A DNA stretch of 35,807 nt from Deltaproteobacteria bacterium (GCA_016931625.1 JAFGEK010000165.1:1-35807), one strand, 5' to 3'. Positions 25,797 through 35,685 are shown, numbered from the stretch's first letter. Translations and numbers: made by a program. The notes: generated from the sequence alone by a model not told the origin.

Positions 25797-28700
25797 TTGA
25801 GTGCAAAAAATTGCTCATATTGGCGTCTCGTGCGTTTGTTTGTAGTAGTTAGTTTATTATTAATAGCTGCACCAAATACTGGTTTAGCAAAATATAGCCC
25901 GTCTCAATTCAGCCAGACCAATACTACCAATTCGACAGATGCTGTGTGGTTATCGGCCATTAAAAAAAAGAAAAAAGCAAAAGGTAAGGCAAACTCTAAA
26001 GCACGCAAACGCAAAAATAAACACGGCAAAGGTAATCAGCAAGAAGGTTTTATCACTGATAGTGATATGGATGAGAGCAAATTGCCTCGTCATATCCGCC
26101 GTGAACAAGAGTTAGCTCCCAAAATCGAGTTTCAACTTGATGAACAGCTTGGTAAAACCAAGAGTTTAAAACCGATTGGAGGAGTAAGTAAGCGACCGAC
26201 ATTAACTGCAGAAGATATTGCTAAGCATGGTGAAGCTTTGATTGAGTCAAAGCTTGATGAAGAAATTGAACTTACTCAGCAATTAGTAAACATAGAAACC
26301 GATTGCCGTGAGAGTGCTTCTGCAAGATTTCGTTTAGCTGATTTATATTGGGAAAAATCAAAACGTGCCTTTTTTAAGGCTAATGATTTTAAAACTTCTG
26401 AAAATGAACGCGCCCGCTACACCAAATCAATGAAGCAACTGCAATCTACTAGTATTGCATCTTATCAAACGATTGTTTCTGATTGTCCAAATTATGATGA
26501 GTTACCGAAAGTATTGTATTATTTAGGTAAAGCTTTGATGGAAGTAGAGCGTTCCAAAGAAGGGGCAGGATACTTTAAACGCGTCATTCAAGAATACCCT
26601 AACTCAGAATGGGTACCGCATTCTTGGTTTATGATTGGCGAATATTATTTCAATTATGCTAATGATGCTATTGCTGCACTTAAGGCTTATACCAAAGCAA
26701 CTGAATACGAAAAATCATCAATGTACGGTTATGCCATCTATAAGCAAGGGTGGTGTTTTATTAACGTTGGTGAATGGGAAGACGCTCTTAAGAAATTTAA
26801 AGAAGTTGTAACAATTAGTGAAGATCAATCACAACAGATAGATCAACGCGCTCGCTTAACATTACGAAAAGAAGCACTTAAAGATTATGTGCGAGCCTAT
26901 TCTAACATTCGTTCTTCTAAAGCAGCGTTAAAAACATTTTATGCTATAGGTGGCAAAGATAATCTCAAATCGATGTTAGAACAGTTGGGTAATTGGTATA
27001 TAAACCGCGATGCCCACACAGATACTATCGTCGTTTTTCGTGATTTGATTCAAAGTTATCGTCGCTCAACACGTTTGCCGGTATGGCAAGGCCGTATTGT
27101 TGATGCTACTAGTCGCAGCGGCAATCGTCGTCAAACAGTTATTGAGGCGAAAAAGCTTACCGAGTATTTTGCTGAATTGCGTGGTCGCGTACAAAGAAAC
27201 GAACTTGACACAAGTGAAAAAGAAACTGTTGCAAAAGATGTTCGCGAAGCCGAAGACATTGCAGAGAATACACTGCGTCGCTTAGCGTTTGAGTATTATA
27301 AAGAATCGACTAAGCTTAAAGGTCAAGCTGCAACTCGCACATTGAAACTGGCCGAACATTTACATCAACACTATCTTGAAGTCTTTCCTGAGCCTAAAAA
27401 AGATGCTGAGGTTAATTACGTCTTTTATGTCAGGTTCCAGTATGCCGATATTCTCTACAAACTCGAAAATTTTGAAGCAGCCGCCAATAACTACGAACAA
27501 GTCGTAGAGATGAACCCAAATCCCACCAAAGCCGATCAAAAGAAGATTGTGTTAGTGGCCGCAGAAGAAGCTGTGCGTTCTTATGATGAATTGGTACAAG
27601 ATTTAGACCGTAAAACGCCACCCAAAATTAGTGGGACTGAACCAAAAGAAATCCCACCCGTCAAGCAAAAGTTAATAGATGCTTGTTTGCGTTATATTCG
27701 TTATGTCGGTACCGAAGGTGATAAGATAGTTGAGATACGTTATAAAATGGCACGTATTTATTATACTTACAATCATTTCGATAAGGCAGCACCTGCCTTT
27801 AATGATATTGTAAGTAATCATCCAACTAATAAAGTTGCTTGTTATGCTGCAAATTTGGTTCTTGATATTTATAACGGCAGAAAGGATTATAAAAATCTCA
27901 GAGAAGCTGCGCGTGCATATACTGTAAATAAAAAACTTGCTTGTGATGCTGAAGATAAAGAACGTTTTGTACAAATCGAAGAGTCATCAAGCTTTCATTT
28001 AATTAAGAGCGAATATGAAGACAAGAAGAGATACATAGCTGCTGGCGATGAATTTATGAAATTTTATAAGCGATTTCCACAAAGCCAGTATGCTGATGAT
28101 GCAGTATATAATGCAGCAGTAAATTATGATCTCGGCAACAAGCTTGATAAAGCTAATGAGGTTCGCGAATTCTTAGTTAAGACTTTTCCGCAATCGCCAC
28201 TGGTTATAGAAACTTTATATAATATTGCGCAAAGCTATGAACGTATTGTCGATTTTGATAATGCCGCTAAGTATTTAGAACAATTTGCTTCGCGTTTTCC
28301 TGATGACAAACGTAGCAAAGATGCAATTTATAATGCGGCATTATATCGTGCGACATTAGGCGATTATGCGGGAGGAAAATCTGGGCGCGAACGGTTTATC
28401 AGGCAATATCCTAATGACCCCGAAATTCATAAAATAGCTTTTGATATTTGCGAATCACTTGAACAAGAAGCTCAAAGTATCGAGGATAATAAAAAAGGCG
28501 GTAATGCTGCCTTGGCTAAATGGTCACAAGCGCATGATTGCTATTTTTCATATGTAAAAAATTCTGCTTATGCTCGTGCTGATACTGATATGTTATGTCA
28601 AGCACAGTATCGTCGTTTAGAAATAATGCGAACGGTGACTAAATATGAGAAGGGTGCAAACGAAATTAAAAAACTATTACAACGCAGTTGGCCCAATTGG

Positions 28701-29498
28701 CGCAAAAAAGGTATTGAAAAGTTACCTCGATGTGCCAAAGCAATTGCGACTATTGAACTTAGAGATTTAGAAGGTAGCTTTAAACATTACAGCAAAATGT
28801 CTATAGCTGAACTTAATCCTACTGATGCCGGCAAGAAAAAATTCGATGCATCGATTAAGAAAAAGACTAAAGAACGTGATATTTTAGTTGAAGAATACAA
28901 ACAAATAGCTTTGCTGGGTAAAGTTGTAGTGGAGGCAGCTTTAACTGCGTCATACTATGTTGGCGAAGCGTATCGAGAATCTATTGAAGCACTACTGCAA
29001 GCGCCAATTCCTAATAAAATACCTGGTTATAAACTAACTAAAGAAGATAAGCAGATACTGCGTAATCAACTTAAAGAAATGGCTGATCCTATCGAGAAGC
29101 TAGCAGTCGATGCTTATGGTCTATGTGTACAAACAGCTAGTAAATATGGAGTTTATAACAGGTGGTCTGTTAAAGCATTTAACCGTTTGCATGCTTTACG
29201 ACCATTAGAATATCCAATTTTAGTTGAACATATCGAACCACTTCAATTGCACGACAAACTTACGGTAGAAACCAACGAATTTATAATTGCTGAAGGTGAC
29301 AACTATAAGTCAATTGAATTACCATTGAAAAAAGCTAATGCTAATAATGAAACTCCAAAAACATCTAATGCTGAAAAACCAGCAGTAAAAGCCAACGAAC
29401 AAACCAATAACAAGGAAACCCCAAAAACGAAAAACACTACCGCTAAAGGTAAGCCAAAAAATAAAAAAGCGGCGCCAAATAGCAAAGGAGCAAAATGA
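25797..29498 (+). CDS. gltD: Gliding motility periplasmic TPR protein GltD (AgmU)
   Basis: 1233 residues, close to the ~1.2-kb-residue size of Myxococcus AgmU/GltD. The start is TTG with GGAAGGA about nine bases upstream; no ATG or GTG fits. Signal peptide 1-31 (cleavage after GLA), a Lys/Arg-rich segment (~54-80), then TPR-like repeats over most of the length (for example KALMEVERSKEGAGYFKRVI, ILYKLENFEAAANNYEQVVE, IAQSYERIVDFDNAAKYLEQF), a less repetitive helical region (~950-1170) and a low-complexity Lys/Asn/Thr tail. GltD is thought to span the periplasm and decorate moving and fixed gliding complexes. Overlap with gltE (ATGA) and the order D-E-F-G-H support the call. Confidence 0.8.
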   Translation: MSAKNCSYWRLVRLFVVVSLLLIAAPNTGLAKYSPSQFSQTNTTNSTDAVWLSAIKKKKKAKGKANSKARKRKNKHGKGNQQEGFITDSDMDESKLPRHIRREQELAPKIEFQLDEQLGKTKSLKPIGGVSKRPTLTAEDIAKHGEALIESKLDEEIELTQQLVNIETDCRESASARFRLADLYWEKSKRAFFKANDFKTSENERARYTKSMKQLQSTSIASYQTIVSDCPNYDELPKVLYYLGKALMEVERSKEGAGYFKRVIQEYPNSEWVPHSWFMIGEYYFNYANDAIAALKAYTKATEYEKSSMYGYAIYKQGWCFINVGEWEDALKKFKEVVTISEDQSQQIDQRARLTLRKEALKDYVRAYSNIRSSKAALKTFYAIGGKDNLKSMLEQLGNWYINRDAHTDTIVVFRDLIQSYRRSTRLPVWQGRIVDATSRSGNRRQTVIEAKKLTEYFAELRGRVQRNELDTSEKETVAKDVREAEDIAENTLRRLAFEYYKESTKLKGQAATRTLKLAEHLHQHYLEVFPEPKKDAEVNYVFYVRFQYADILYKLENFEAAANNYEQVVEMNPNPTKADQKKIVLVAAEEAVRSYDELVQDLDRKTPPKISGTEPKEIPPVKQKLIDACLRYIRYVGTEGDKIVEIRYKMARIYYTYNHFDKAAPAFNDIVSNHPTNKVACYAANLVLDIYNGRKDYKNLREAARAYTVNKKLACDAEDKERFVQIEESSSFHLIKSEYEDKKRYIAAGDEFMKFYKRFPQSQYADDAVYNAAVNYDLGNKLDKANEVREFLVKTFPQSPLVIETLYNIAQSYERIVDFDNAAKYLEQFASRFPDDKRSKDAIYNAALYRATLGDYAGGKSGRERFIRQYPNDPEIHKIAFDICESLEQEAQSIEDNKKGGNAALAKWSQAHDCYFSYVKNSAYARADTDMLCQAQYRRLEIMRTVTKYEKGANEIKKLLQRSWPNWRKKGIEKLPRCAKAIATIELRDLEGSFKHYSKMSIAELNPTDAGKKKFDASIKKKTKERDILVEEYKQIALLGKVVVEAALTASYYVGEAYRESIEALLQAPIPNKIPGYKLTKEDKQILRNQLKEMADPIEKLAVDAYGLCVQTASKYGVYNRWSVKAFNRLHALRPLEYPILVEHIEPLQLHDKLTVETNEFIIAEGDNYKSIELPLKKANANNETPKTSNAEKPAVKANEQTNNKETPKTKNTTAKGKPKNKKAAPNSKGAK

Positions 29499-31186
29499 TG
29501 AAGCGCCGTTTATCTACATATCTGATATTGGCTTTTGCGTTAGTTCTAATTAGCGGTTGTGGAAGCAGGCAAAAGAACACTAGCCAAGCAGTTGCTGGCA
29601 AAACCTCTAGCAATACTACAAAACCAACAGCTACTAATACTAAAAAAGTTGCATCAAAAAGTGATGTTGAACAAGCAGATACCAAATTTTTAGATTTATC
29701 TAAAGAGATTGAGAAGTTGGGCAAGGGTGAGTCAGTTGATCAAGCTTGGCTTGAAGAAAAATTAAATGAGATACTTAGTATAGACCCTGATTTTATTGCA
29801 GCTCGTTTTAACCTTGCAGTACTCAAAGAAAGAAACAATGATAAAGAGTCAGCACGTCGTATTTACGAGCAAATAGTTAATGAAAATCCTAATTTTGCAC
29901 CAGCACAAGAGAATTTAGCAGCCTTTGCTGTTAGTGAAGGTAAACTTGACCAAGCATTATCAATTTACCGTAAAATTGTTGCATCATCTCCTAAAAATGT
30001 AACTTCACGCCTTGCTCTGGCGCGATTATTAATTACCAAGAAAAAATATAAAAATGCTATCGAGTTATGTCGAAAAGCCCTGCAGCAAAAAGCTGATGCT
30101 ATTGAAGCCTTTAGAATCTTAGCGAAGAGTTATGTTGAGCTGCAAAATTTGCCAATGGCGGAATTAATCATTGGACGTGGATTAAAGGTAAATAAAGATG
30201 ATGTTGAGTTGCATTATTTAACGGCAGAAATTTTATTAGGTAAAGGAGAACTAGCTGCTGGAGTAAATAAGCTTAAAGAAATTATTACAATTGATCCTAA
30301 ATCTATAAAAGTTCGTGCTAAATTAGCTCAAATAGCCTTGCAATATCGTGACTATGGTAATGCGGTACAACAATTTGACGCTATTATTAAAGAAGATCCT
30401 AACAATAGACCAGCTCTTATTGATTTAGCAGTCGCTTACAAAGGCATAGGCCGGTTTGATCAAGCTGAAAAAATATATAAAGAACTACTAAATAAGAACG
30501 CAAATGATGCTACTTGTCTATGGAACTTGGCGGTTCTTTATCAATATCACTTAAATCGTTACGACGAAGCTATTGCAAACTATAAGAAATTTAAGAGCAT
30601 TGCCAGAGCTGATGATCAAGATGCTAACTCAGTTGATAAATTGATTGCTGAGATTGAAAAACAGAAAAATGATCTTGCTGCTGCAAAAGCACGTGAAGAG
30701 CGAGAACAGAAAAAAATTGCAGCTACGCGTGCTGCTTGCCAAGCTATCAATGGAGGCAAAAAACCAGATGTTAAATCTATTGGTAACGATAAAGAACGAA
30801 TCGAAGTTGGATGGCAGCTAATAGTTGACGCTCAAACAGCTATTCAAAACGGTGATGTGGCAGCTGGTGAGAGTATCGTTAAATGCGCATTTGCTGTTAT
30901 TCCGGATACTCCCGGAGCAAAAATCGAAGCTTGCGCACCTATGCATGTAATGTGGACACAAATTCTTTACCAACTAGGTCGTCCGCAAGACGCATTAATT
31001 TCGGTTCGCGAAGGACTTAAATGCGATCCTAATAATCCCGATGCACAATTAGCCGAACAACAATTAATAGAAATTCTTGGTAAACAGGGAAATACTGTTG
31101 AAGAAGCTGCTCCAACCGATGATAATGATAATAAGGGTAAATCCAAGAAAGGAAATAGGGGAAGTAAAAAACGTAAGGTTAAGTAG
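29495..31186 (+). CDS. gltE: Gliding motility TPR lipoprotein GltE (AglT)
   Basis: 563 residues. ATG overlaps the gltD stop and is preceded by GGAG. The signal ends in LISGC (Cys22) with Gly at +2, consistent with an outer-membrane lipoprotein. After a Thr/Lys/Ala-rich linker come about eight TPRs (~75-370; for example FNLAVLKERNNDKESARRIY and AVAYKGIGRFDQAEKIYKEL), a Lys/Arg/Glu-rich coiled segment (~380-410), a second helical domain with several Cys (~415-525) and a basic tail. Myxococcus AglT/GltE is a TPR lipoprotein encoded right after gltD. The position, lipobox and TPR content match. Confidence 0.8.
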   Translation: MMKRRLSTYLILAFALVLISGCGSRQKNTSQAVAGKTSSNTTKPTATNTKKVASKSDVEQADTKFLDLSKEIEKLGKGESVDQAWLEEKLNEILSIDPDFIAARFNLAVLKERNNDKESARRIYEQIVNENPNFAPAQENLAAFAVSEGKLDQALSIYRKIVASSPKNVTSRLALARLLITKKKYKNAIELCRKALQQKADAIEAFRILAKSYVELQNLPMAELIIGRGLKVNKDDVELHYLTAEILLGKGELAAGVNKLKEIITIDPKSIKVRAKLAQIALQYRDYGNAVQQFDAIIKEDPNNRPALIDLAVAYKGIGRFDQAEKIYKELLNKNANDATCLWNLAVLYQYHLNRYDEAIANYKKFKSIARADDQDANSVDKLIAEIEKQKNDLAAAKAREEREQKKIAATRAACQAINGGKKPDVKSIGNDKERIEVGWQLIVDAQTAIQNGDVAAGESIVKCAFAVIPDTPGAKIEACAPMHVMWTQILYQLGRPQDALISVREGLKCDPNNPDAQLAEQQLIEILGKQGNTVEEAAPTDDNDNKGKSKKGNRGSKKRKVK

Positions 31187-31248
31187 CTTACCTTATAGGT
31201 ATATTTTGATGTAATATATATGGTGTGGTTTTTTTTGCGGAGTTTTAT

Positions 31249-31521
31249 ATGTCATTACTAAAAAACACCGTTTTTATTTTGCTCATAATGGCGGGTTTGG
31301 TTGCCACTGGAGCAGTATTATTTACCAAAATCGCTAGTGCAGAAGAAGTAGTTTATCAGAAAAATCAAGTAGTCGACTTTGGTGATGATACAATTGAAGG
31401 CGATTTATCAAAACCAGATGGGCAGTACCTTGAAAGTCAAAAAAAGCTAAGGCATCAAAGATTAATTAAAATTAGGGACAATTTTAAGCCAGAAATCTTG
31501 CATTCAGTACAAGATCTCTAA
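31249..31521 (+). CDS. gltF: Small periplasmic gliding protein GltF (CglF-like)
   Basis: 90 residues. ATG 31249 has GGAG six bases before it; a start at 31225 would add eight residues with no ribosome site. A signal peptide or N-terminal anchor (6-30, ending ASA) precedes a short mature part. The mature part carries VVDFGDDTIEGDLSKPDGQY and, near the end, LIKIRDNFKPEILHSVQDL. This pattern (a DFG/I.G.L.KP.G block followed by L..LR..F..E...S) matches what I recall of the myxobacterial CglF/GltF proteins, which are about this size. It lies between gltE and gltG, as in Myxococcus. The molecular role is unknown. Confidence 0.72.
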   Translation: MSLLKNTVFILLIMAGLVATGAVLFTKIASAEEVVYQKNQVVDFGDDTIEGDLSKPDGQYLESQKKLRHQRLIKIRDNFKPEILHSVQDL

Positions 31522-31570
31522 TTAATTATAAATAAAGGCATTAGATAGTTTTTTAAGCTGCGAGGAAACA

Positions 31571-33652
31571 ATGGGCGTATTAATTAGCGTGCAAGTATAC
31601 CGAGGCGACCAGCTCGTAGCGCAGCATCAATTTGATAGTGATGTCAATCGTACTATAAAGATTGGGCGTTTATCATCTGCACAAATTAAACTTGAAGATC
31701 CACGAACGTCTCGTATTCATGCTGTTATCGAGTTAGGTGCCAATGATATTACTCTTCATGATATGGGTACCACTGAAGGCACTAGTGTAAACGGCGCCAA
31801 AGTTGTTAATGCCAAACTAAAAAATGGCGACCAAGTGACTATTGGCGATACCACGCTAGTAATCACTATGGGTGCAGTAGCTTCTGCGTCACCCACAGTA
31901 GCGGCTGCGAATGCGACAGCACCTAATAATATGGCTGCGTCATTTAATGCTGCTGGTCCTGCCTTTGGGGCACCTCCTGCTTTTGCTGCCAAATCATTTG
32001 CCGCACCTGGTATTCCGAAAGTAGACTGGGGGCCAGCAACATCTTTTGGTGCACCACAGGTGGCATCTCCAGCAACTGCAAATGTTTCGGCAACTGCAAC
32101 TCCAGCCGCTTCGCCACCAACTACACGCACCGCACAACAGCTTCGTTTTGATCCTGGCTCTAATAGCGGTCCGATTCCAATTAGACGTATTACTAATGAA
32201 CGTTTGGGTGCAGCTGCAGTAGAAAGCAAACCTCATCCAGCCTTAGCGCCAGAGCGCCCCATGAGCGCGGAAAATCGCGTTCTTGAGATGCGGTTGTATT
32301 GGGGTGAAGTATTACTTGGTATTAGCCATTATTCAAAACCCAAAAAAATAACTATTGGTGAAACTAAAAAGACAGATGTCTTTATTTCGAGTGAAGGACT
32401 GCCTGTAGAAGAATTTCCCCTCGTTCGCTATATCGATAATGAGTACGTCCTTACTTTTACCCGCCATATGGAAGGTGAAGTAGAGGTAGGAGGACAACTC
32501 GGCAGCTTACAAACTTTATGCGGTTCATCACATGCTCGTAAAGATGACCATCTTTCTGAGAGCTATCAAGTTCGAATGGCAGCCGATTCTAGAGCGATTG
32601 TTCATTGGGGTGGTGCCACTTTCGCATTACGTTTTGTAGTACCACCAGAACCATTGCAGCGGCATTTTTGGAAAGATCTCGATCTACATTTTATAAACGT
32701 TGCACTGTTATCGTTGTTTTTTCATCTTGCCTTAGTCGTAACGCTGTTAGTGTATCCGTATGATACTGAATCATTACGTGAAGACTTGTTCGATAAACCT
32801 GATCGATTTGCAAGTTTAATTTTAGAACCACCCAAACAAAGCGAAACGAATAAAAATCTTCTTGAAAATTTAAAGAAAGAGGTCGAAAGGAAGAAAGAAG
32901 AAATCACTAAGAAAATAGAACAAGAGAAACCCAAAAAGGTTAAACCCGACCCTCTCAAAGTTGCTAAATTTAAGCCACCAGTTAAAGTTCGCCCAAGAAC
33001 TCAAGAAGAAAAAAGTGAAGCCGTTAAACGAAAATTTTCAAAATTATTCGCAGGTGGCGGTGGTGGGGGTAACGCTCCAGGCAGTATTTTAGGCGGTGGT
33101 GGCGGTGGTTCACTTTCTGGCACCCTGTCTAATGTTATTGGTACGGCTGGGCGAGGCTCAGCTACAGCGGGTATGGCTGGTCTTGGTATTCGCGGTACAG
33201 GGCCATTAACTGGTGGTGGTGTTGGTACTAGCCGAGGAATTGCTGGTATTGGTACCAGCGGCCGTCTTGGAGGTGGTGGTCTAGCTTATGGTTCAAATGT
33301 TGGTCTTGGTGGCCGCAAAAATCGTAGTGCACTGCAAATTGGACCTCCACGTATTGAAGGCGCTTTAGATCCAGCGGTTATTAAAAAAGTTATTGACCAA
33401 AATCGTAACCAAATACGTTACTGCTACGAAAAAGAATTGAATGTACACCAAAATCTTGAAGGTCGTGTCGCTATGACATGGATAATTAGTGCTACAGGAT
33501 CAGTTGCTAAAGTTATGGTTAGAGACAGTACTTTAAAGAATGCCAATGTTGAGGATTGCATAAAGAAGAAAATTTTAAATTGGAAATTCCCCGCGCCTGC
33601 AGGTGGCGGTATTGTTACGGTGAATTATCCCTTCATATTTAAGGCGACTTAG
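31571..33652 (+). CDS. gltG: Gliding motility protein GltG (PglI): FHA, one TM helix, TonB-like tail
   Basis: 693 residues, ATG preceded by AGGA. An N-terminal FHA domain (~20-100; IGR, SRIHA, SVNG) is followed by an Ala/Pro-rich linker (~103-200), a second beta-rich domain (~238-355), a single transmembrane helix (~374-396), a Lys/Glu coiled coil (~420-490), a Gly-rich spring (~505-600) and the C-terminal AgmX/PglI domain (IRYCYEKEL, LEGRVAMTW, NWKFPAPAGGG, YPFIF). That tail is the TonB-like signature shared by GltG and GltJ. The protein would carry the FHA in the cytoplasm and push or pull outer-membrane partners through the tail. The domain order matches Myxococcus PglI, so the call is strong. 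Confidence 0.88.
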   Translation: MGVLISVQVYRGDQLVAQHQFDSDVNRTIKIGRLSSAQIKLEDPRTSRIHAVIELGANDITLHDMGTTEGTSVNGAKVVNAKLKNGDQVTIGDTTLVITMGAVASASPTVAAANATAPNNMAASFNAAGPAFGAPPAFAAKSFAAPGIPKVDWGPATSFGAPQVASPATANVSATATPAASPPTTRTAQQLRFDPGSNSGPIPIRRITNERLGAAAVESKPHPALAPERPMSAENRVLEMRLYWGEVLLGISHYSKPKKITIGETKKTDVFISSEGLPVEEFPLVRYIDNEYVLTFTRHMEGEVEVGGQLGSLQTLCGSSHARKDDHLSESYQVRMAADSRAIVHWGGATFALRFVVPPEPLQRHFWKDLDLHFINVALLSLFFHLALVVTLLVYPYDTESLREDLFDKPDRFASLILEPPKQSETNKNLLENLKKEVERKKEEITKKIEQEKPKKVKPDPLKVAKFKPPVKVRPRTQEEKSEAVKRKFSKLFAGGGGGGNAPGSILGGGGGGSLSGTLSNVIGTAGRGSATAGMAGLGIRGTGPLTGGGVGTSRGIAGIGTSGRLGGGGLAYGSNVGLGGRKNRSALQIGPPRIEGALDPAVIKKVIDQNRNQIRYCYEKELNVHQNLEGRVAMTWIISATGSVAKVMVRDSTLKNANVEDCIKKKILNWKFPAPAGGGIVTVNYPFIFKAT

Positions 33653-33697
33653 ATCGTGAAATTTTCAAGATCAATGGTGCTTATGGGAGTATACCGT

Positions 33698-34387
33698 ATG
33701 CGGAGTATACTGGCAGCATTGTCGTTTATCGCAATTATTGCATCTGCGATTAACGCTCAAGCGCAAGCTCAACCTAAAGGAAATACTGAGGCTAATACTA
33801 ACGATGCAAAAGTTGCTACAGCCGAAGAAGGTGTTGAGCAGACGCGACCTAATAGAGCTACGGCTCCATTAAAGGCAGTTGTACGTGGTTTTTTCATTGG
33901 TACACGATTTAGTATGGGATATATGGTACTGCGTCAAAAGATAGATGATGTGCAAAATTGGCCAGTACTAACGCAGCAAAAGAAAGACGAAGGCTATGGT
34001 CTTGGCACTATGCTGCAACTTGAAGTTGGTTATGACATTACCCCTTTGATTGCCATTGAAGTTTTAGGCGGTGCTTCTTTAATTAATGGCACTCGTAAAG
34101 ATCGAGTACGTGACCTTGGGGTTATGTTTGGTGGTTTAGGTCTTCGTGTTGCTCCAAGAATCAATGATAGATTTCGCGCTGTCGTAGCTGCTGGCGCTGG
34201 GTATGCAAATGCAGATAATGCTGTTGATGAAGCTGAAACAGGAGCAGTTGCATTTATTAATGGCGGTATTGAATATTACGTGCATGTTCGGCATTTTTCT
34301 ATAGGTATTGATGTTACGATACTTTGTCCTGTGCAACCAATGCGTCTATTTGTGGGTCTTGGTCCACAAGTAAAATATACGTTTTAA
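33698..34387 (+). CDS. gltH: Outer-membrane beta-barrel gliding protein GltH
   Basis: 229 residues from ATG 33698, which has GGGAG eight bases upstream and gives a clean signal peptide (1-20, after INA). The frame continues upstream to GTG 33656 just after gltG, but the longer N-terminus would bury the signal. A short polar linker (~25-55) precedes about eight amphipathic strands (FFIGTRFSMGYM, MLQLEVGYDI, LGLRVAPRI, FRAVVAAGAGYA, SIGIDVTIL, RLFVGLGPQVKYTF), ending in Phe as outer-membrane proteins do. The place right after gltG matches GltH, the third barrel of the Myxococcus complex. Sequence alone says only 'small barrel', so the name rests mainly on synteny. Confidence 0.7.
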   Translation: MRSILAALSFIAIIASAINAQAQAQPKGNTEANTNDAKVATAEEGVEQTRPNRATAPLKAVVRGFFIGTRFSMGYMVLRQKIDDVQNWPVLTQQKKDEGYGLGTMLQLEVGYDITPLIAIEVLGGASLINGTRKDRVRDLGVMFGGLGLRVAPRINDRFRAVVAAGAGYANADNAVDEAETGAVAFINGGIEYYVHVRHFSIGIDVTILCPVQPMRLFVGLGPQVKYTF

Positions 34388-34416
34388 ACTTTTATTTATC
34401 GCTAAATTATTCAAAG

Positions 34417-35685
34417 TTGATCAAGCAATCACAAGCCGAGCAACTAGCAGCAATATCTAACCAGATATATCGCAAACAATTGACCACATCTTCAGGAGGG
34501 AATTTATCCATACGTGATGAATGTGGCGGTTTATGGATTACCCCTAAAAAAATTGATAAGGGATGTTTATTGCCTGAGCATATGGTGCATATTGCCGCTG
34601 ATGGATCGTTTAATAGCGTTTATTCACCAACTTCTGAATGGCCATTTCATTCTGCAGTTATGCAAACGAGACCTGATATTTGTGCATTAGTGCATGCTCA
34701 TCCAATATCTTTAGTAGCTTTCGCTATTACCAGAACAAAATTACCACTAAATCAATTTCCTTTATTAAGGTGTTATGTTGGAAAGTTAGGTTATATTGCA
34801 TATGCTACACCTGGTTCAAAAAAGTTGAGTAAAATTGTTGCACAAGAGTTTGCAACAGGATGTGATATGGTAATTTTAGAAAATCATGGTGTGATAACTA
34901 GTGGCACAAATTTAAATGAAGCATATAATCGTTTAAGAGCTTTAGAACATCTTGCCGAAATTTATATAGCAGCAACTCGTTTAGGTAATTTAGAATACTT
35001 AACTGTTCGGCTTATGGCGCAAGCTTTATCTATGCAAATGCCACAAAAATTTGAATCTGTTTCTTGTGATATATCTTCTCAATATATTAAACGTCAAGAA
35101 TTATTAGCATATTTACAAAGAGCTGAGTCTCGCGGTTTATTAGGCAGTCCAGGTGGAACTATATCAAGCCGTTGTGATAATGGTTTTTTAATTGCATCTG
35201 AAGGTATGGATATCGATGGCATGCAGCCAAATGATTTAGTTTATATCACAAGCGATGGGTGTCAATTAAATAAAATTCCTCATGCTACTGTTGAGTTGCA
35301 TAAAAAAATCTATGAATTACATCCAAATATTAATGCGATAGCGATAGTATTACCCGTAAATCTCATGGCTTTTGCAGCAACTAATACTGCTTATGAAATT
35401 CATACTAATCCAGAGTCATTTATAATATTAAAATCTATTACTAATTTGTCGTTTGATGAAGGGTTTGATAATACACGAATAGCTAATGCGATAAGTGAAG
35501 ATAGACCAATAGCTTTAATCAAAAATTCATCGGCAGTGGTTTGTGGTAATTCACCATTTATGGTGCTTGATCGCTTAGAAGTTGCAGAAACAGTCGCCGC
35601 CACATTAATTCAGGCAAAAGTTATAGGGGATATTACGCGATTATCACAGGCGGATCTTATTGAAATTAGTAAAACCTATGGTTAA
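34417..35685 (+). CDS. Tandem class II aldolase/adducin-fold protein, second domain degenerate
   Basis: Two consecutive class II aldolase domains in 422 residues. The first (1-~200) has GGNLSIR and the full metal and catalytic set in the expected places: Glu74 (SEWPFH), His93 and His95 (HAHP), and His157 (ENHGV). These align with Glu73, His92, His94 and His155 of L-fuculose-phosphate aldolase. The second (~222-422) repeats the fold (GGTISSR, TVELHKKIY, KNSSAVVCG), but the HAHP and ENHG histidines are replaced, so it cannot bind metal in the usual way. The substrate is unknown; it may act on a sugar phosphate or related compound. The start is uncertain: TTG 34417 gives a normal domain start without a clear ribosome site, while ATG 34324 would overlap gltH by about 60 bases. 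Confidence 0.8.
   Translation: MIKQSQAEQLAAISNQIYRKQLTTSSGGNLSIRDECGGLWITPKKIDKGCLLPEHMVHIAADGSFNSVYSPTSEWPFHSAVMQTRPDICALVHAHPISLVAFAITRTKLPLNQFPLLRCYVGKLGYIAYATPGSKKLSKIVAQEFATGCDMVILENHGVITSGTNLNEAYNRLRALEHLAEIYIAATRLGNLEYLTVRLMAQALSMQMPQKFESVSCDISSQYIKRQELLAYLQRAESRGLLGSPGGTISSRCDNGFLIASEGMDIDGMQPNDLVYITSDGCQLNKIPHATVELHKKIYELHPNINAIAIVLPVNLMAFAATNTAYEIHTNPESFIILKSITNLSFDEGFDNTRIANAISEDRPIALIKNSSAVVCGNSPFMVLDRLEVAETVAATLIQAKVIGDITRLSQADLIEISKTYG

Noticed and set aside
31189-31206. TACCT-TAT-AGGTA hairpin between gltE and gltF as a terminator
   Set aside because: Five-base stem and only a short T run, within a 62-base gap of a continuous operon; transcription probably continues.
31756-32229. 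157-codon open frame on the - strand across gltG
   Set aside because: It is the complement of the Ala/Pro-rich linker of GltG, where low-complexity codons keep the opposite strand open; no protein features of its own.
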